DNA from: Rhodobacteraceae bacterium HTCC2083
GTDB lineage: Bacteria > Pseudomonadota > Alphaproteobacteria > Rhodobacterales > Rhodobacteraceae
Reading direction: 5' to 3'
Assembly: GCA_000156115.1 (NCBI GenBank)
Contig: DS995276.1
Location: 252,017-316,016, forward strand
Length of the DNA stretch: 64,000 nt
Every line of letters begins with the position of its first letter. Positions within the stretch are counted from its first letter, which is position 1. The notes beneath the pieces were generated by a model. It did not search any database, was not told where the DNA came from, and worked only from the letters and a program-made list of their open reading frames with translations. Shown piece by piece: positions 7,139 to 15,808 of this stretch. The position numbers were made by a program, and so were the translations under genes.

Positions 7139-8317
7139 ATGCGCCACCTCATCACGACGATTGCGGCGCTTGTTGTGCCCTTGATACTCGCGCTGCCTGC
7201 TGGCGCATTTGAGACCCGCGCGGCCTCTGCATTTGTGATTGATCAAACGACGGGCACCGTCTTGCTGAACAAGAACGCCGATCAAATGCTACCCCCTGCG
7301 TCGATGTCCAAAATGATGACCCTCTACATCACGTTCGAAGCCTTGCGCGACGGTCGTTTGGTGTTGGATGAGAAACTTCCCGTATCCAAACATGCGATGG
7401 CCTACGGCGGATCCACTATGTTTCTCGACACCACAGATCGCATCACGGTTGAAGATCTGATCCGCGGCATTATCGTGCTTTCTGGCAACGATGCCTGCGC
7501 AGTGATCGCAGAAGCGCTTAGCCCCGATGGCACCGAAGCAGGCTTTGCTCGGTTCATGACACAACGTGCCCAACAACTCGGGATGACCAATTCCACCTTC
7601 TCGAATTCCAACGGCTGGCCACAGGCAGGGCACCGCATGTCGATGCGCGATCTCGCCTTGCTTGCGAACCGCGTGATCACCGACTTCCCCAGTTTCTATC
7701 CCCTCTTTTCGGAACGTGAATTCAAATTTGATGGCCGCGCACCGCAAAACACCCGCAACCGCAATCCGCTTTTGTCGCTCGGGATCGGCGCGGATGGCCT
7801 GAAAACAGGCCACACCCAAGAAGCAGGCTACGGTCTTGTCGGATCCGCAAAACAGCGGGGCCGTCGCGTGATCTTTGTGATCTCAGGACTTCAAAGTGCA
7901 CAAGCACGTGCAGAAGAAGCGGAATCGATTGTAAACTGGGCCTTTCGCCAATTCGCGGTGAAGCCAGTCGCGAAAGCCGGAACGTCCGTAGCCACAGCCG
8001 ATGTATGGATGGGGCGCGATCAAAAGGTACAGCTTGTGCCGATGGAGGACGTGTCAATGTTGATGCCCGTCACCACAGGCGTAAAGGTCGTCGCAGAGGT
8101 GATCTATAACGGCCCCATCACAGCACCGATCGAGAAGGATCAGCAGATCGCGGAATTGGTAATCACACCGCCCAGCTTGCCCGAGACGCGCATTCCTCTT
8201 GTCGCGGCGAATGATGTGCCTGCGGGCGGATTCATTTCGCGTGTCGGAACGGTTGCACAAATGTTGATCGCGCAGCTGAACGAACCTCCATCCGCACCCG
8301 CCGATCAAGGATCTTAA
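7139..8317 (+). CDS. D-alanyl-D-alanine carboxypeptidase (PBP5/6 type, S11)
   Basis: The 392-residue enzyme has a signal peptide (residues 1-23) and the three penicillin-binding motifs: SMSK in PPASMSKMM, SGN in VLSGNDACA and KTG in GLKTGHTQ. It trims the terminal D-Ala from peptidoglycan stem peptides in the periplasm. The C-terminal PBP5 beta domain is present (~280-370) and the tail is suited to membrane anchoring. It follows the SPOR lipoprotein and precedes tmk by 4 bp, the usual arrangement in Rhodobacterales. dacC or dacF are common names, but I cannot distinguish them. Confidence 0.92.
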   Translation: MRHLITTIAALVVPLILALPAGAFETRAASAFVIDQTTGTVLLNKNADQMLPPASMSKMMTLYITFEALRDGRLVLDEKLPVSKHAMAYGGSTMFLDTTDRITVEDLIRGIIVLSGNDACAVIAEALSPDGTEAGFARFMTQRAQQLGMTNSTFSNSNGWPQAGHRMSMRDLALLANRVITDFPSFYPLFSEREFKFDGRAPQNTRNRNPLLSLGIGADGLKTGHTQEAGYGLVGSAKQRGRRVIFVISGLQSAQARAEEAESIVNWAFRQFAVKPVAKAGTSVATADVWMGRDQKVQLVPMEDVSMLMPVTTGVKVVAEVIYNGPITAPIEKDQQIAELVITPPSLPETRIPLVAANDVPAGGFISRVGTVAQMLIAQLNEPPSAPADQGS

Positions 8318-8321
8318 CGCC

Positions 8322-8951
8322 ATGACTGTGCCCACGGGGCGTTTCATCAGCTTTGAAGGCATTGATGGCTCTGGCAAATCCACCCAAGCCAAACGGCTTG
8401 CCGCGGCGCTAGAGGCCGATGGGTTCGAGGTTGTTCTCACACGCGAACCCGGTGGCTCTGCGGGCGCAGAAGAAATTCGCGCACTTGTGTTGCAGGGCGA
8501 GCCAGATCGCTGGTCCGCTGAAACGGAAATCTTGTTGTTCACAGCCGCGCGTCGCGATCATATGGAGCGCACGATCCTCCCAGCCCTCGCCGCTGGCAAA
8601 GTCGTAATCTGTGATCGTTTCGCCGATAGCACACGCATGTATCAGGGCCTTTCTCGCGGCGATCTGCGTGCGCTTGTGGATCAGCTCCACGCGCTGATGA
8701 TAGGGCGCGAACCCGATCTGACATTACTTTTTGATATGGACCCCGATGTCTCCCATGCGCGCGCGGTTGAACGCGATAGCATCGACAGTCGCTTTGAGAA
8801 TTTCGGGGCCAGTTTGCAAAAAGCTATGCGTTCAGGGTTCCTAGAACTGGCCGCTGCAGCGCCCAAGCGCTTTCGCATTGTTAACGCAGCGCGTGACATT
8901 GATGCGATTGCCGCTGACACCTTGAGCGTTATCAAGGCGCATCTTGGATGA
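8322..8951 (+). CDS. tmk: Thymidylate kinase
   Basis: The 209-residue enzyme phosphorylates dTMP to dTDP with ATP. The P-loop is FEGIDGSGKST at residues ~10-20, the DR motif is in VICDRFADS, followed by the dTMP-binding segment TRMYQG, and the R-rich LID region lies around SIDSRFENFG. Length is typical. It is read with the upstream carboxypeptidase (4-bp gap) and overlaps holB by 4 bp (ATGA), indicating translational coupling of dNTP supply and replication genes. Confidence 0.95.
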   Translation: MTVPTGRFISFEGIDGSGKSTQAKRLAAALEADGFEVVLTREPGGSAGAEEIRALVLQGEPDRWSAETEILLFTAARRDHMERTILPALAAGKVVICDRFADSTRMYQGLSRGDLRALVDQLHALMIGREPDLTLLFDMDPDVSHARAVERDSIDSRFENFGASLQKAMRSGFLELAAAAPKRFRIVNAARDIDAIAADTLSVIKAHLG

Positions 8952-10090
8952 GCGACACGTTGCCTGAACCCGACTGCGTTCCGGGCGCGCTGCATCCGCG
9001 CGACACCAAACATTTGATTGGCCAAGATGCGGCGGAGGCCAGTTTTCTAGAAGCCTATAACACAGGGCGCTTGCATCATGGCTGGCTGATGATCGGACCG
9101 CGTGGAACAGGTAAAGCCACCCTAGCCTACCGCATCGCGCGTTTTTTGTTGAGCCAACCTATGGATGATGGCGGCATGTTTGGCGCACCTCAAAAACCTA
9201 CCTCGCTTGAGACAGATCCAAAGCATCCCGTTGCACATCGCATTGCGGCTGGCGCTGATCCGTCGCTATTCGTATTGCGTCGAGGTGGAGCTGGATCAAC
9301 AGAAAGCGATCAGAAAAAGAACCTTGAGGCGGGCAAATTCGCCAAAGACATTCGCGTTGATGATGTGCGTAAGTTGAATGGTTTTTTCAACTTTTCCTCT
9401 GCAGAAGGCGGCCGACGCGTCGTAATCGTTGACGCCGCCGATGAAATGAACGTGCAAGCTGCTAACGCCTTGCTTAAGCGCCTTGAAGAGCCGCCCGAGA
9501 ACGCAACACTTCTGCTAATCTCGCACCAACCTTCGCGCCTTTTACCAACCATTCGCTCGCGCTGTCGTGAATTGCGACTTTCCCCCTTGGGCGACAGCGA
9601 TATGACGAATGCACTTAGCCAAGCCTTGCCTGACACAGATCTCGATCAAAGGGTGCTGACTGCGCTAACATCTGGCTCTGTTGGCGAAGCTATTCGCATG
9701 ACAAACCATTCTGGCCCTGCGATTTACGCAGAACTCGTCGGGCTGTTTGCTACGATGCCGCGCATGGATCGCGCCCGTGCGCTACGTCTTGCCGATGCCG
9801 CCGCGCAAAGGGGGGCTGAGGATAAGCTGGATATGCTTGTCGATCTGATCGCGCTGATCTTGGCCCGCCTGGCGCGGGCGGGCACGCTTGGCATCACCCC
9901 GACCCCCGAAGCGACCAAGGGCGAGGGCAACATGATCGCGCGGCTTTCCCCAAGCCCGCATCACGCACGTCGTTGGGCGCAAGCTGCGCAAGATGTAGAC
10001 GCGAAGCTGCGCCATGGGCGCGCTGTGAACCTTGACCCTGCCGCGCTCATCCTAGATACCTTGAGACATATTTCGCAGGCGGCGACCTGA
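8948..10090 (+). CDS. holB: DNA polymerase III subunit delta'
   Basis: The 380-residue clamp-loader subunit has an AAA+ core. The P-loop is slightly variant (GPRGTGKAT), the Walker B region is VVIVDAADEMN, followed by ANALLKRLEEPP and the sensor segment TIRSRCRELRLSPL. It contains an insertion of acidic and basic residues between ~75 and 125, common in alphaproteobacterial versions. It helps load the beta clamp onto DNA. It lies between tmk and tatD, as in many bacteria. Confidence 0.92.
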   Translation: MSDTLPEPDCVPGALHPRDTKHLIGQDAAEASFLEAYNTGRLHHGWLMIGPRGTGKATLAYRIARFLLSQPMDDGGMFGAPQKPTSLETDPKHPVAHRIAAGADPSLFVLRRGGAGSTESDQKKNLEAGKFAKDIRVDDVRKLNGFFNFSSAEGGRRVVIVDAADEMNVQAANALLKRLEEPPENATLLLISHQPSRLLPTIRSRCRELRLSPLGDSDMTNALSQALPDTDLDQRVLTALTSGSVGEAIRMTNHSGPAIYAELVGLFATMPRMDRARALRLADAAAQRGAEDKLDMLVDLIALILARLARAGTLGITPTPEATKGEGNMIARLSPSPHHARRWAQAAQDVDAKLRHGRAVNLDPAALILDTLRHISQAAT

Positions 10091-10111
10091 GCTGCGTGGC
10101 AAGGACGCATA

Positions 10112-10918
10112 ATGACCACACCACCCCTGATTACTGACAGCCATTGCCATCTGGATTTCACTGATTTTGAGGGTGAATTGCCCGATATTCTGGCACGCGC
10201 AGCGGAGGCCGGTGTTCACCGTATGGTCACTATCTGCACACGCTTGCGCAATGAACCCGGCGTGCGTGCGCTGGCAGAGGCGAACAGCCAAGTCTTCTAC
10301 GCGGCAGGCACCCACCCGATGAGTGCGGCTGAAGAGCCGCTTGCGACTGTAGATGAGCTAATCGCCCTGACTGCGCACCCGAAGATGATTGGCATTGGCG
10401 AGACAGGTCTCGATTATCACTACACCGCCGAGAGCATGGAGATACAAAAGCAATCTTTGCGCGTGCATATCGAAGCGGCCCAGCGCACGGGCCTGCCATT
10501 AATCATCCATGCGCGAGCCGCCGATAACGACATGATCGATATTCTAAGCGCAGAGTACCGTAATGCGCCCTATTCCTGCGTGATGCATTGCTATTGCTCT
10601 GGCCCAGAACTGGCACAAACCTGCGTTGATCTGGGTTTCTATTTGTCTATGTCCGGCATCGCGACATTCCCGAAATCTCAAGAGGTGCGCGACATCTTCG
10701 CGGCCGCTCCGATTGAGCAAATCTTGGTGGAAACCGACAGCCCCTACCTCGCCCCTGTTCCACGACGTGGCAAACGCAATGAACCCGCTTATACGGCCTA
10801 CACCGCAGATGTGGGCGCGGACGTGTTCGGCATGGATATCGCAGATTTTGCAGCGCAGACCGAATCGAATTTTGAGCGTCTCTTTAGCAAAGTCACCACC
10901 TACAAGGCCGCTGTCTAA
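10112..10918 (+). CDS. TatD-family metal-dependent hydrolase
   Basis: The 268-residue TIM-barrel hydrolase shows the family metal ligands: DSHCHLD at the N-terminus, Glu in GIGETGLDY, His in IIHARAADND, His in MHCYCSG and Asp in VETDSPYLAP. Members are 3'-5' exonucleases or D-aminoacyl-tRNA deacylase-like enzymes; the exact substrate cannot be read from sequence. The gene follows holB by 21 bp, and its stop overlaps the start of the next gene by 1 bp. Confidence 0.92.
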   Translation: MTTPPLITDSHCHLDFTDFEGELPDILARAAEAGVHRMVTICTRLRNEPGVRALAEANSQVFYAAGTHPMSAAEEPLATVDELIALTAHPKMIGIGETGLDYHYTAESMEIQKQSLRVHIEAAQRTGLPLIIHARAADNDMIDILSAEYRNAPYSCVMHCYCSGPELAQTCVDLGFYLSMSGIATFPKSQEVRDIFAAAPIEQILVETDSPYLAPVPRRGKRNEPAYTAYTADVGADVFGMDIADFAAQTESNFERLFSKVTTYKAAV

Positions 10919-11715
10919 TGGCTGAATTGCGCTTTACCATACTTGGATGCGGCTCCTCTGGCGGGGTTCCACGGCTTGGCGGCCATTGGGGCGATTGCGA
11001 CCCTGAGAACCCCAAGAATGCACGGCGTCGGTGCTCCCTTTTGATTGAACGCATCGCAGAAGGCGGTGTGACGCGCGTTTTGATCGACACCTCCCCCGAT
11101 CTGCGCACTCAATTGCTGGATGCGGGGATCGGCACACTCGATGCAGTCGCCTACACCCACAGCCATGCGGATCACGTGCATGGCATAGATGATTTGCGCA
11201 TGATCGTATTCAACATGCGCGCGCGCCTGCCCGTATGGGCCGATGGGGCGACGCAGAACGATTTGCTCTCGCGGTTTGGCTACGCATTCGTGCAGCCCAA
11301 AGGCTCAGCCTATCCGCCGATCTTGGATCTGTTCACAATTGAGGGCGCTTTCACGATTGAGGGCGCGGGCGGTCCGATCACGCTACACCCATTCGAGATC
11401 GAACACGGTACGATTGACGCCCTCGGGTTTCGAGTTGGCCCATTGGCCTATCTGCCGGATGTATCTGACATGACGGATGAGGCATGGATCGCGCTTGAAG
11501 GTGCCGATTGCTGGATTTTGGATGCTCTGCGCCGCACGCCGCATCCCAGCCATTCACATTTGGAAAACTCACTTGAGTGGATCACCAAGTCCGCCGTGCC
11601 TAGAGCGGTGTTGACCAATATGCACATCGATTTGGACTATGAAACCGTCCTTAACGAGACGCCCGATTATATCACGCCCGCATTCGATGGAATGCAAATC
11701 AGCTATGACGTGTAG
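10918..11715 (+). CDS. MBL-fold hydrolase, PhnP-like
   Basis: The 265-residue metallo-beta-lactamase-fold protein has the PhnP-like start (ILGCGSSGGVPRLG), the metal motif HSHADH in YTHSHADHVHGIDD, and further ligands in DVSDM and HSHLE. Relatives cleave cyclic phosphodiesters, such as phosphoribosyl cyclic phosphate, but this gene has no phn neighbours, so the substrate is open. It is translationally coupled to tatD (TAATG) and is conserved at this place in Rhodobacterales. Confidence 0.88.
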   Translation: MAELRFTILGCGSSGGVPRLGGHWGDCDPENPKNARRRCSLLIERIAEGGVTRVLIDTSPDLRTQLLDAGIGTLDAVAYTHSHADHVHGIDDLRMIVFNMRARLPVWADGATQNDLLSRFGYAFVQPKGSAYPPILDLFTIEGAFTIEGAGGPITLHPFEIEHGTIDALGFRVGPLAYLPDVSDMTDEAWIALEGADCWILDALRRTPHPSHSHLENSLEWITKSAVPRAVLTNMHIDLDYETVLNETPDYITPAFDGMQISYDV

Positions 11716-11721
11716 CGCCTG

Positions 11722-12660
11722 ATGCAAGCGCTTATCGACGTTATCCTACCCGTCTTTTTGGTCATCGGGCTTGGCTATGCCTTGGTTTGGTGCAAATTTT
11801 TGAAAGACAGCGCCATCGACGGGTTGATGAAGTTCGCACAAAACGTGGCCGTGCCATGCCTGCTTTTCAAAGCCCTTGCGGAAATTGATCTAACAACTGG
11901 CTTCGATCCCAAATTGCTATCCAGTTTCTATGCGGGTGCGCTGACGTGTTTTTGCCTTGGCCTGTTCGGGGGGCGCCACGTATTTGGACGCACTTGGGAG
12001 GACAGTGTCGCCATCGGCTTTTGCGCATTGTTTTCGAACTCGCTGTTGCTTGGACTGGCAATCACGCAGCAAGCCTATGGCACAGGCGATGCGTTGGCAG
12101 GCAACTATGCAATCATCGCGCTGCATTCGCCTTTTTGCTACGGGGTTGGCATCACGGTAATGGAGCTGGTGCGCGCACGCGGTGCGGGAACCAGCCTTGC
12201 GCGCTTGCCCAAGACCGTTCTGAGAGCGATGTTCAGCAACATTTTGATCATCGCAATAACCTTGGGGTTCTTGTTCAATCTAGCGGGCCTCAATCTGCCC
12301 GCGAGCTTTCAAAGCGCACTTGATATGATTGTGCGCACCGCTTTACCCGTCGCGCTTTTTGCGCTTGGTGGCATCTTGTATCGCTATCGCCCTGAAGGGG
12401 ATTTACGCGTGATTTTCTTTGTCTGTGCGCTTGCGTTGATTTTGCATCCTGCGATCACGTTTACATTGACCGCATGGAGCGGTGTGTCAGACGCAGGCAT
12501 GCGGTCCGCCGTTGTTACCTCTGCGATGGCTCCGGGTGTGAACGCTTATGTCTTTGCCAGCATGTATCAACGGGCGCAACGCGTCGCAGCCTCAGTTGTC
12601 TTGATCGCGACTGGATTAACTTTATTCACTGCGTGGTTCTGGTTGTCGATCTTGCCTTGA
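11722..12660 (+). CDS. AEC-family (auxin efflux carrier type) transporter
   Basis: The 312-residue integral membrane protein has about ten predicted helices in two halves and the family start DVILPVFLVIGLGYAL. The conserved C-terminal half includes LPVALFALGGILYRYR and VVTSAMAPGVNAYVFASMYQ. AEC proteins export or exchange small organic anions such as malate or malonate. The gene begins 6 bp after the MBL hydrolase and closes the plus-strand operon; the next genes converge on it. Confidence 0.88.
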   Translation: MQALIDVILPVFLVIGLGYALVWCKFLKDSAIDGLMKFAQNVAVPCLLFKALAEIDLTTGFDPKLLSSFYAGALTCFCLGLFGGRHVFGRTWEDSVAIGFCALFSNSLLLGLAITQQAYGTGDALAGNYAIIALHSPFCYGVGITVMELVRARGAGTSLARLPKTVLRAMFSNILIIAITLGFLFNLAGLNLPASFQSALDMIVRTALPVALFALGGILYRYRPEGDLRVIFFVCALALILHPAITFTLTAWSGVSDAGMRSAVVTSAMAPGVNAYVFASMYQRAQRVAASVVLIATGLTLFTAWFWLSILP

Positions 12661-12719
12661 AGAATGCGCAGATGCGCATGCCCCAAGAGGTCATGTTGAT
12701 GCATCTGGCGGAGGTATTT

Positions 12720-13355
12720 TTAGAAATGGGATGCGAAGACTGTTCCGAGCGCCATGGCCACAGCAGCTTGGGTCGGATCAATCACTGGGACGCCGAGTTC
12801 AGCTTCTAGAGGGGCACGGTGTTTTGCCATGCCTGCGCAACCAAGAATAAGGCTCTCAGCGCCGTCCGCGATAAGAGTGTTGCCGACTGTTATCAACCGC
12901 GCGAACGTGTCAGCGCCGCGTGCGGTTTCATCGACACTCATGTTCAGCGCACAGTCCCCTGCGAGGCGATGCAGCACCCCCATACGACGCATATATCTTC
13001 GGTGACGCGGGATAGACGCCTCGCCAATTGATATCACTCCAAACATATCAGCGCGGCACATGGCGGTTGTGACCCCCGTCTCTTGAATGCCAAAAACGGG
13101 TACGGGGCTGGCCTCTCTGGCGGCTTCCAAACCGGGATCAGAGTAGCAAGCGATCACGAAGGCCGATGCGTCTTGCCTAGATTTGATCACTTCGAGCATC
13201 GGAAGAATGACGCTGTCGCTGTCTGCCTGATTTTCGATCCCGAAAGGCCCAGAATTTAGCGTTATACACTCGGTCTTCGGGAAGGGTGCGAGCGCTTCGC
13301 GCAGGCCTTGCGTGACGGCCTCGTTCGAATTCGGGTTGATGACAATGATGCTCAT
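12720..13355 (-). CDS. Asp/Glu/hydantoin racemase family protein
   Basis: The 211-residue protein has the family start IIVINPNSN and both catalytic cysteines, Cys in VIACYSDPGLEAARE and Cys in LILGCAGMA. It matches hydantoin/allantoin racemases, which interconvert enantiomers of 5-substituted hydantoins. The start overlaps the stop of the upstream dihydropyrimidinase gene by 4 bp, so it supplies the right enantiomer to that enzyme or a similar one. It is the last gene of a three-gene minus-strand operon. Confidence 0.88.
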   Translation of the reverse strand: MSIIVINPNSNEAVTQGLREALAPFPKTECITLNSGPFGIENQADSDSVILPMLEVIKSRQDASAFVIACYSDPGLEAAREASPVPVFGIQETGVTTAMCRADMFGVISIGEASIPRHRRYMRRMGVLHRLAGDCALNMSVDETARGADTFARLITVGNTLIADGAESLILGCAGMAKHRAPLEAELGVPVIDPTQAAVAMALGTVFASHF

Positions 13356-14812
13356 GGGGCGATATCTGCATCATAGTTGAGCGTTGAGTCCAACTCAGGC
13401 GCGAGATATCCTCTGCGTCCACCTGCGTCGAACTTGGCGCGCGGCAGGAATTTTCCATGGCCCGCGCTCACATGCAAAGCGCCTTCATCAATGACCCTTT
13501 GGCCCCGCGAAAACGTAGTGACGGGCAGACCCGTCACCTCCCATCCCTCAAACACAGAATAACCCGCGTTGTCCTGTTGGTTCGCAGCGGTAATCTTACC
13601 CCGTTTCTCTGGATCCCAGATCGTAATATCCGCATCAGCACCGACCGTGAGCGTACCCTTCTGCGGCAACAACCCGTAAAGCCGCGCCGCGTTTGTGGAG
13701 CTGAGCGCGACGAATTCGGATACGGTTATCCGCCCTTTTCCAACCCCTTCGCTAAACAACATGGGCAAGCGTGCGCCGATGCCAGGCATGCCATTGGCGA
13801 TCACCGTAAACGGCGCGTCCGGGCCATTGGCGAGCTTTCCACTTTCATCCATGCGATAGGGCGAATGATCCGAGCTAACCACATCGAACGTACCCGCTTG
13901 AATATGCGCCCAAAGCGCGTCCTGTGTGGGTTTGTCACGCAAAGGTGGCGAGCACATGAAGGCCGCTCCTTGCATATCGGGCTTGTCCATATCTTCGCGG
14001 GTCAGAAAAAGGTATTGCGGGCAAGTTTCACCATATATCATCGCCCCCGCTTGACGCGCATTTTGCACCAATGCCGCGCCCTCGGGCGTGCTAACGTGAA
14101 CGATAAGCAAGGGTGCATCCACCAGTTTCGCCATACAGATCGCGCGGTGAATCGCCTCTTCCTCGGCGAGGGCGGGATGAGACAGCGCGTGGTATTTAGG
14201 CCCTTTTAACCCCTTTGCCAAAAGACGATCTGTCATCCATTTGATCATGCCTGCGTTTTCCGCATGCACCATGGTCAATGCGCCATGCTCTTTCGCGACG
14301 CTCAAAACATCCAAGAATTGCGCATCGTTTACCAGCATTTTGTCGTAGGTCATGAACAATTTGAAGCTGGTGATCCCGCGTTTAAAGGCGGCCGGCAACT
14401 CTTCGGTCAGCACTTTTTCCGTCGGATCAGAGACGATCAAGTGGTAGGAGTAATCCAGAACTGACGCCCCCGCCGCGCGGCTATCATAAAGGTCGAGCGT
14501 TTCTGTCACACCCATGCCTCGATGCTGGGCTGCGAAAGGAATGATGCAGGTGTTTCCCCCATATGCGGCAGAGATCGATCCCGAGGTGTAGTCATCCGCC
14601 GTCATCCCACCCGTCGCGGAATTCTGCGCGATATGTGCGTGCGCCTCGATACCGCCAGGCATAACCAAACGGCCGCTTGCGTCGATTACATCAGCACTTT
14701 GCAGATCCTTGCCCAAGGCTGCGATTTTGCCACCCGATATGCCGATGTCCGCGACAAACTGCTCCGATGCGGTGACGCATGTACCGTCTTTGATGACTGT
14801 GTCGAAGGTCAT
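13352..14812 (-). CDS. Dihydropyrimidinase / D-hydantoinase family amidohydrolase
   Basis: The 486-residue cyclic amidohydrolase shows the dinuclear metal site: HAH in GGIEAHAHI, the lysine expected to be carboxylated in TSFKLFMTYDK, His in TMVHAEN, His in LIVHVS and Asp in SSDHSPY. It opens the ring of dihydropyrimidines or hydantoins to N-carbamoyl amino acids. No N-carbamoylase is in this operon; instead a racemase follows and a DapA-like lyase precedes, both with 4-bp overlaps. The natural substrate may therefore be a special cyclic amide rather than uracil. Confidence 0.9.
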   Translation of the reverse strand: MTFDTVIKDGTCVTASEQFVADIGISGGKIAALGKDLQSADVIDASGRLVMPGGIEAHAHIAQNSATGGMTADDYTSGSISAAYGGNTCIIPFAAQHRGMGVTETLDLYDSRAAGASVLDYSYHLIVSDPTEKVLTEELPAAFKRGITSFKLFMTYDKMLVNDAQFLDVLSVAKEHGALTMVHAENAGMIKWMTDRLLAKGLKGPKYHALSHPALAEEEAIHRAICMAKLVDAPLLIVHVSTPEGAALVQNARQAGAMIYGETCPQYLFLTREDMDKPDMQGAAFMCSPPLRDKPTQDALWAHIQAGTFDVVSSDHSPYRMDESGKLANGPDAPFTVIANGMPGIGARLPMLFSEGVGKGRITVSEFVALSSTNAARLYGLLPQKGTLTVGADADITIWDPEKRGKITAANQQDNAGYSVFEGWEVTGLPVTTFSRGQRVIDEGALHVSAGHGKFLPRAKFDAGGRRGYLAPELDSTLNYDADIAP

Positions 14813-15732
14813 ATAAGCCCCACAAGCCTGGCCTCTAAACGCTTGGTAAGGCGCGTGAGTTCTGCTTTATCGAGATCCGTAAGTGCAGGCCCCGGTGCAC
14901 GCACTTTCGGGCTGTCAAGTACACCGCGGCGATGCAGCACCTCCTTGCGGATCGCAAGGCCTAGACCCAACTGCTGCTCATAGCGCACCATCGGCAGATA
15001 GGCATCAAACAGATCTTCCGCCCCGTCCACATCACCTGCAAAATGTCGCGTCACGACCTTCACCATCATCTCTGGATAGGCAAAACCGGTCATCGCCCCG
15101 TCCGCTCCACGCTGCATTTCTTGCGGCAGGAAGAGCGCGGAGTTGCCCGTCAAAATAGACAACCTGCGATCCCCCTCGCCCGTCGCTTCGCGAATGCGCG
15201 AGAGCTTGTTCAGACCAGGCCAATCTTCATGCTTAAGCATTACAATTTGATCATGCGCTGCGAAAATATCGAGCAGGGTTTCAATCGAGAAGGTGACACC
15301 CGTCGTCTGAGGGTAATCCTGCAAACAAATCGGAACATCAGCGCCGAGCGTCTTGCACACTTGGGCATAGTACCCCTTTTGCTTCGTGTCGGTGTTCAAG
15401 CTGGGCATGGGTGCCACCATGACACCTGCTGCACCGGCCGACATCACCTCGTCCGTGAGACGTTTCATGTTATCAAGACCGGGGCCAGAAACACCCACAA
15501 CGACAGGAACTCGCCCGTTCACACGCGCCAAAACGTGGCGTGCGAATGTCAAAGATTCCTCTGAGGCGAGTTTCGGTGCTTCCCCCATGATCCCAAGGAT
15601 CGTCATGCCCGAAACACCCATATCAAGGTAAAAATCGACCATGCGATCCGTGCTTGTCAGATCAAGCGCGCCATCCATAGTGAAAGGGGTCGCGGCGATA
15701 ATGAAAACACCGTTGCTTTTGCGATGGATCAT
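14809..15732 (-). CDS. Dihydrodipicolinate synthase (DapA/NAL) family aldolase
   Basis: The 307-residue TIM-barrel class I aldolase/lyase has VGVSGPGLDNMKR, a DYPQTTG segment and the Schiff-base Lys in IVMLKHEDWPG. The family forms or breaks C-C bonds using pyruvate or related keto acids. Being first in an operon with a hydantoinase and a racemase, it is catabolic rather than the lysine-biosynthetic enzyme. The ATG at 15732 has a GGGAG site about 8 bp upstream; a TTG at 15753 is the only upstream alternative. Confidence 0.87.
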   Translation of the reverse strand: MIHRKSNGVFIIAATPFTMDGALDLTSTDRMVDFYLDMGVSGMTILGIMGEAPKLASEESLTFARHVLARVNGRVPVVVGVSGPGLDNMKRLTDEVMSAGAAGVMVAPMPSLNTDTKQKGYYAQVCKTLGADVPICLQDYPQTTGVTFSIETLLDIFAAHDQIVMLKHEDWPGLNKLSRIREATGEGDRRLSILTGNSALFLPQEMQRGADGAMTGFAYPEMMVKVVTRHFAGDVDGAEDLFDAYLPMVRYEQQLGLGLAIRKEVLHRRGVLDSPKVRAPGPALTDLDKAELTRLTKRLEARLVGLI

Positions 15733-15808
15733 GCGAGGTCTCCCAGTTGGCAATCACTGTGAGAGAGGATGTGCGACGCGCCCTTCAAGTGCAAGAGCGC
15801 GCATCGCT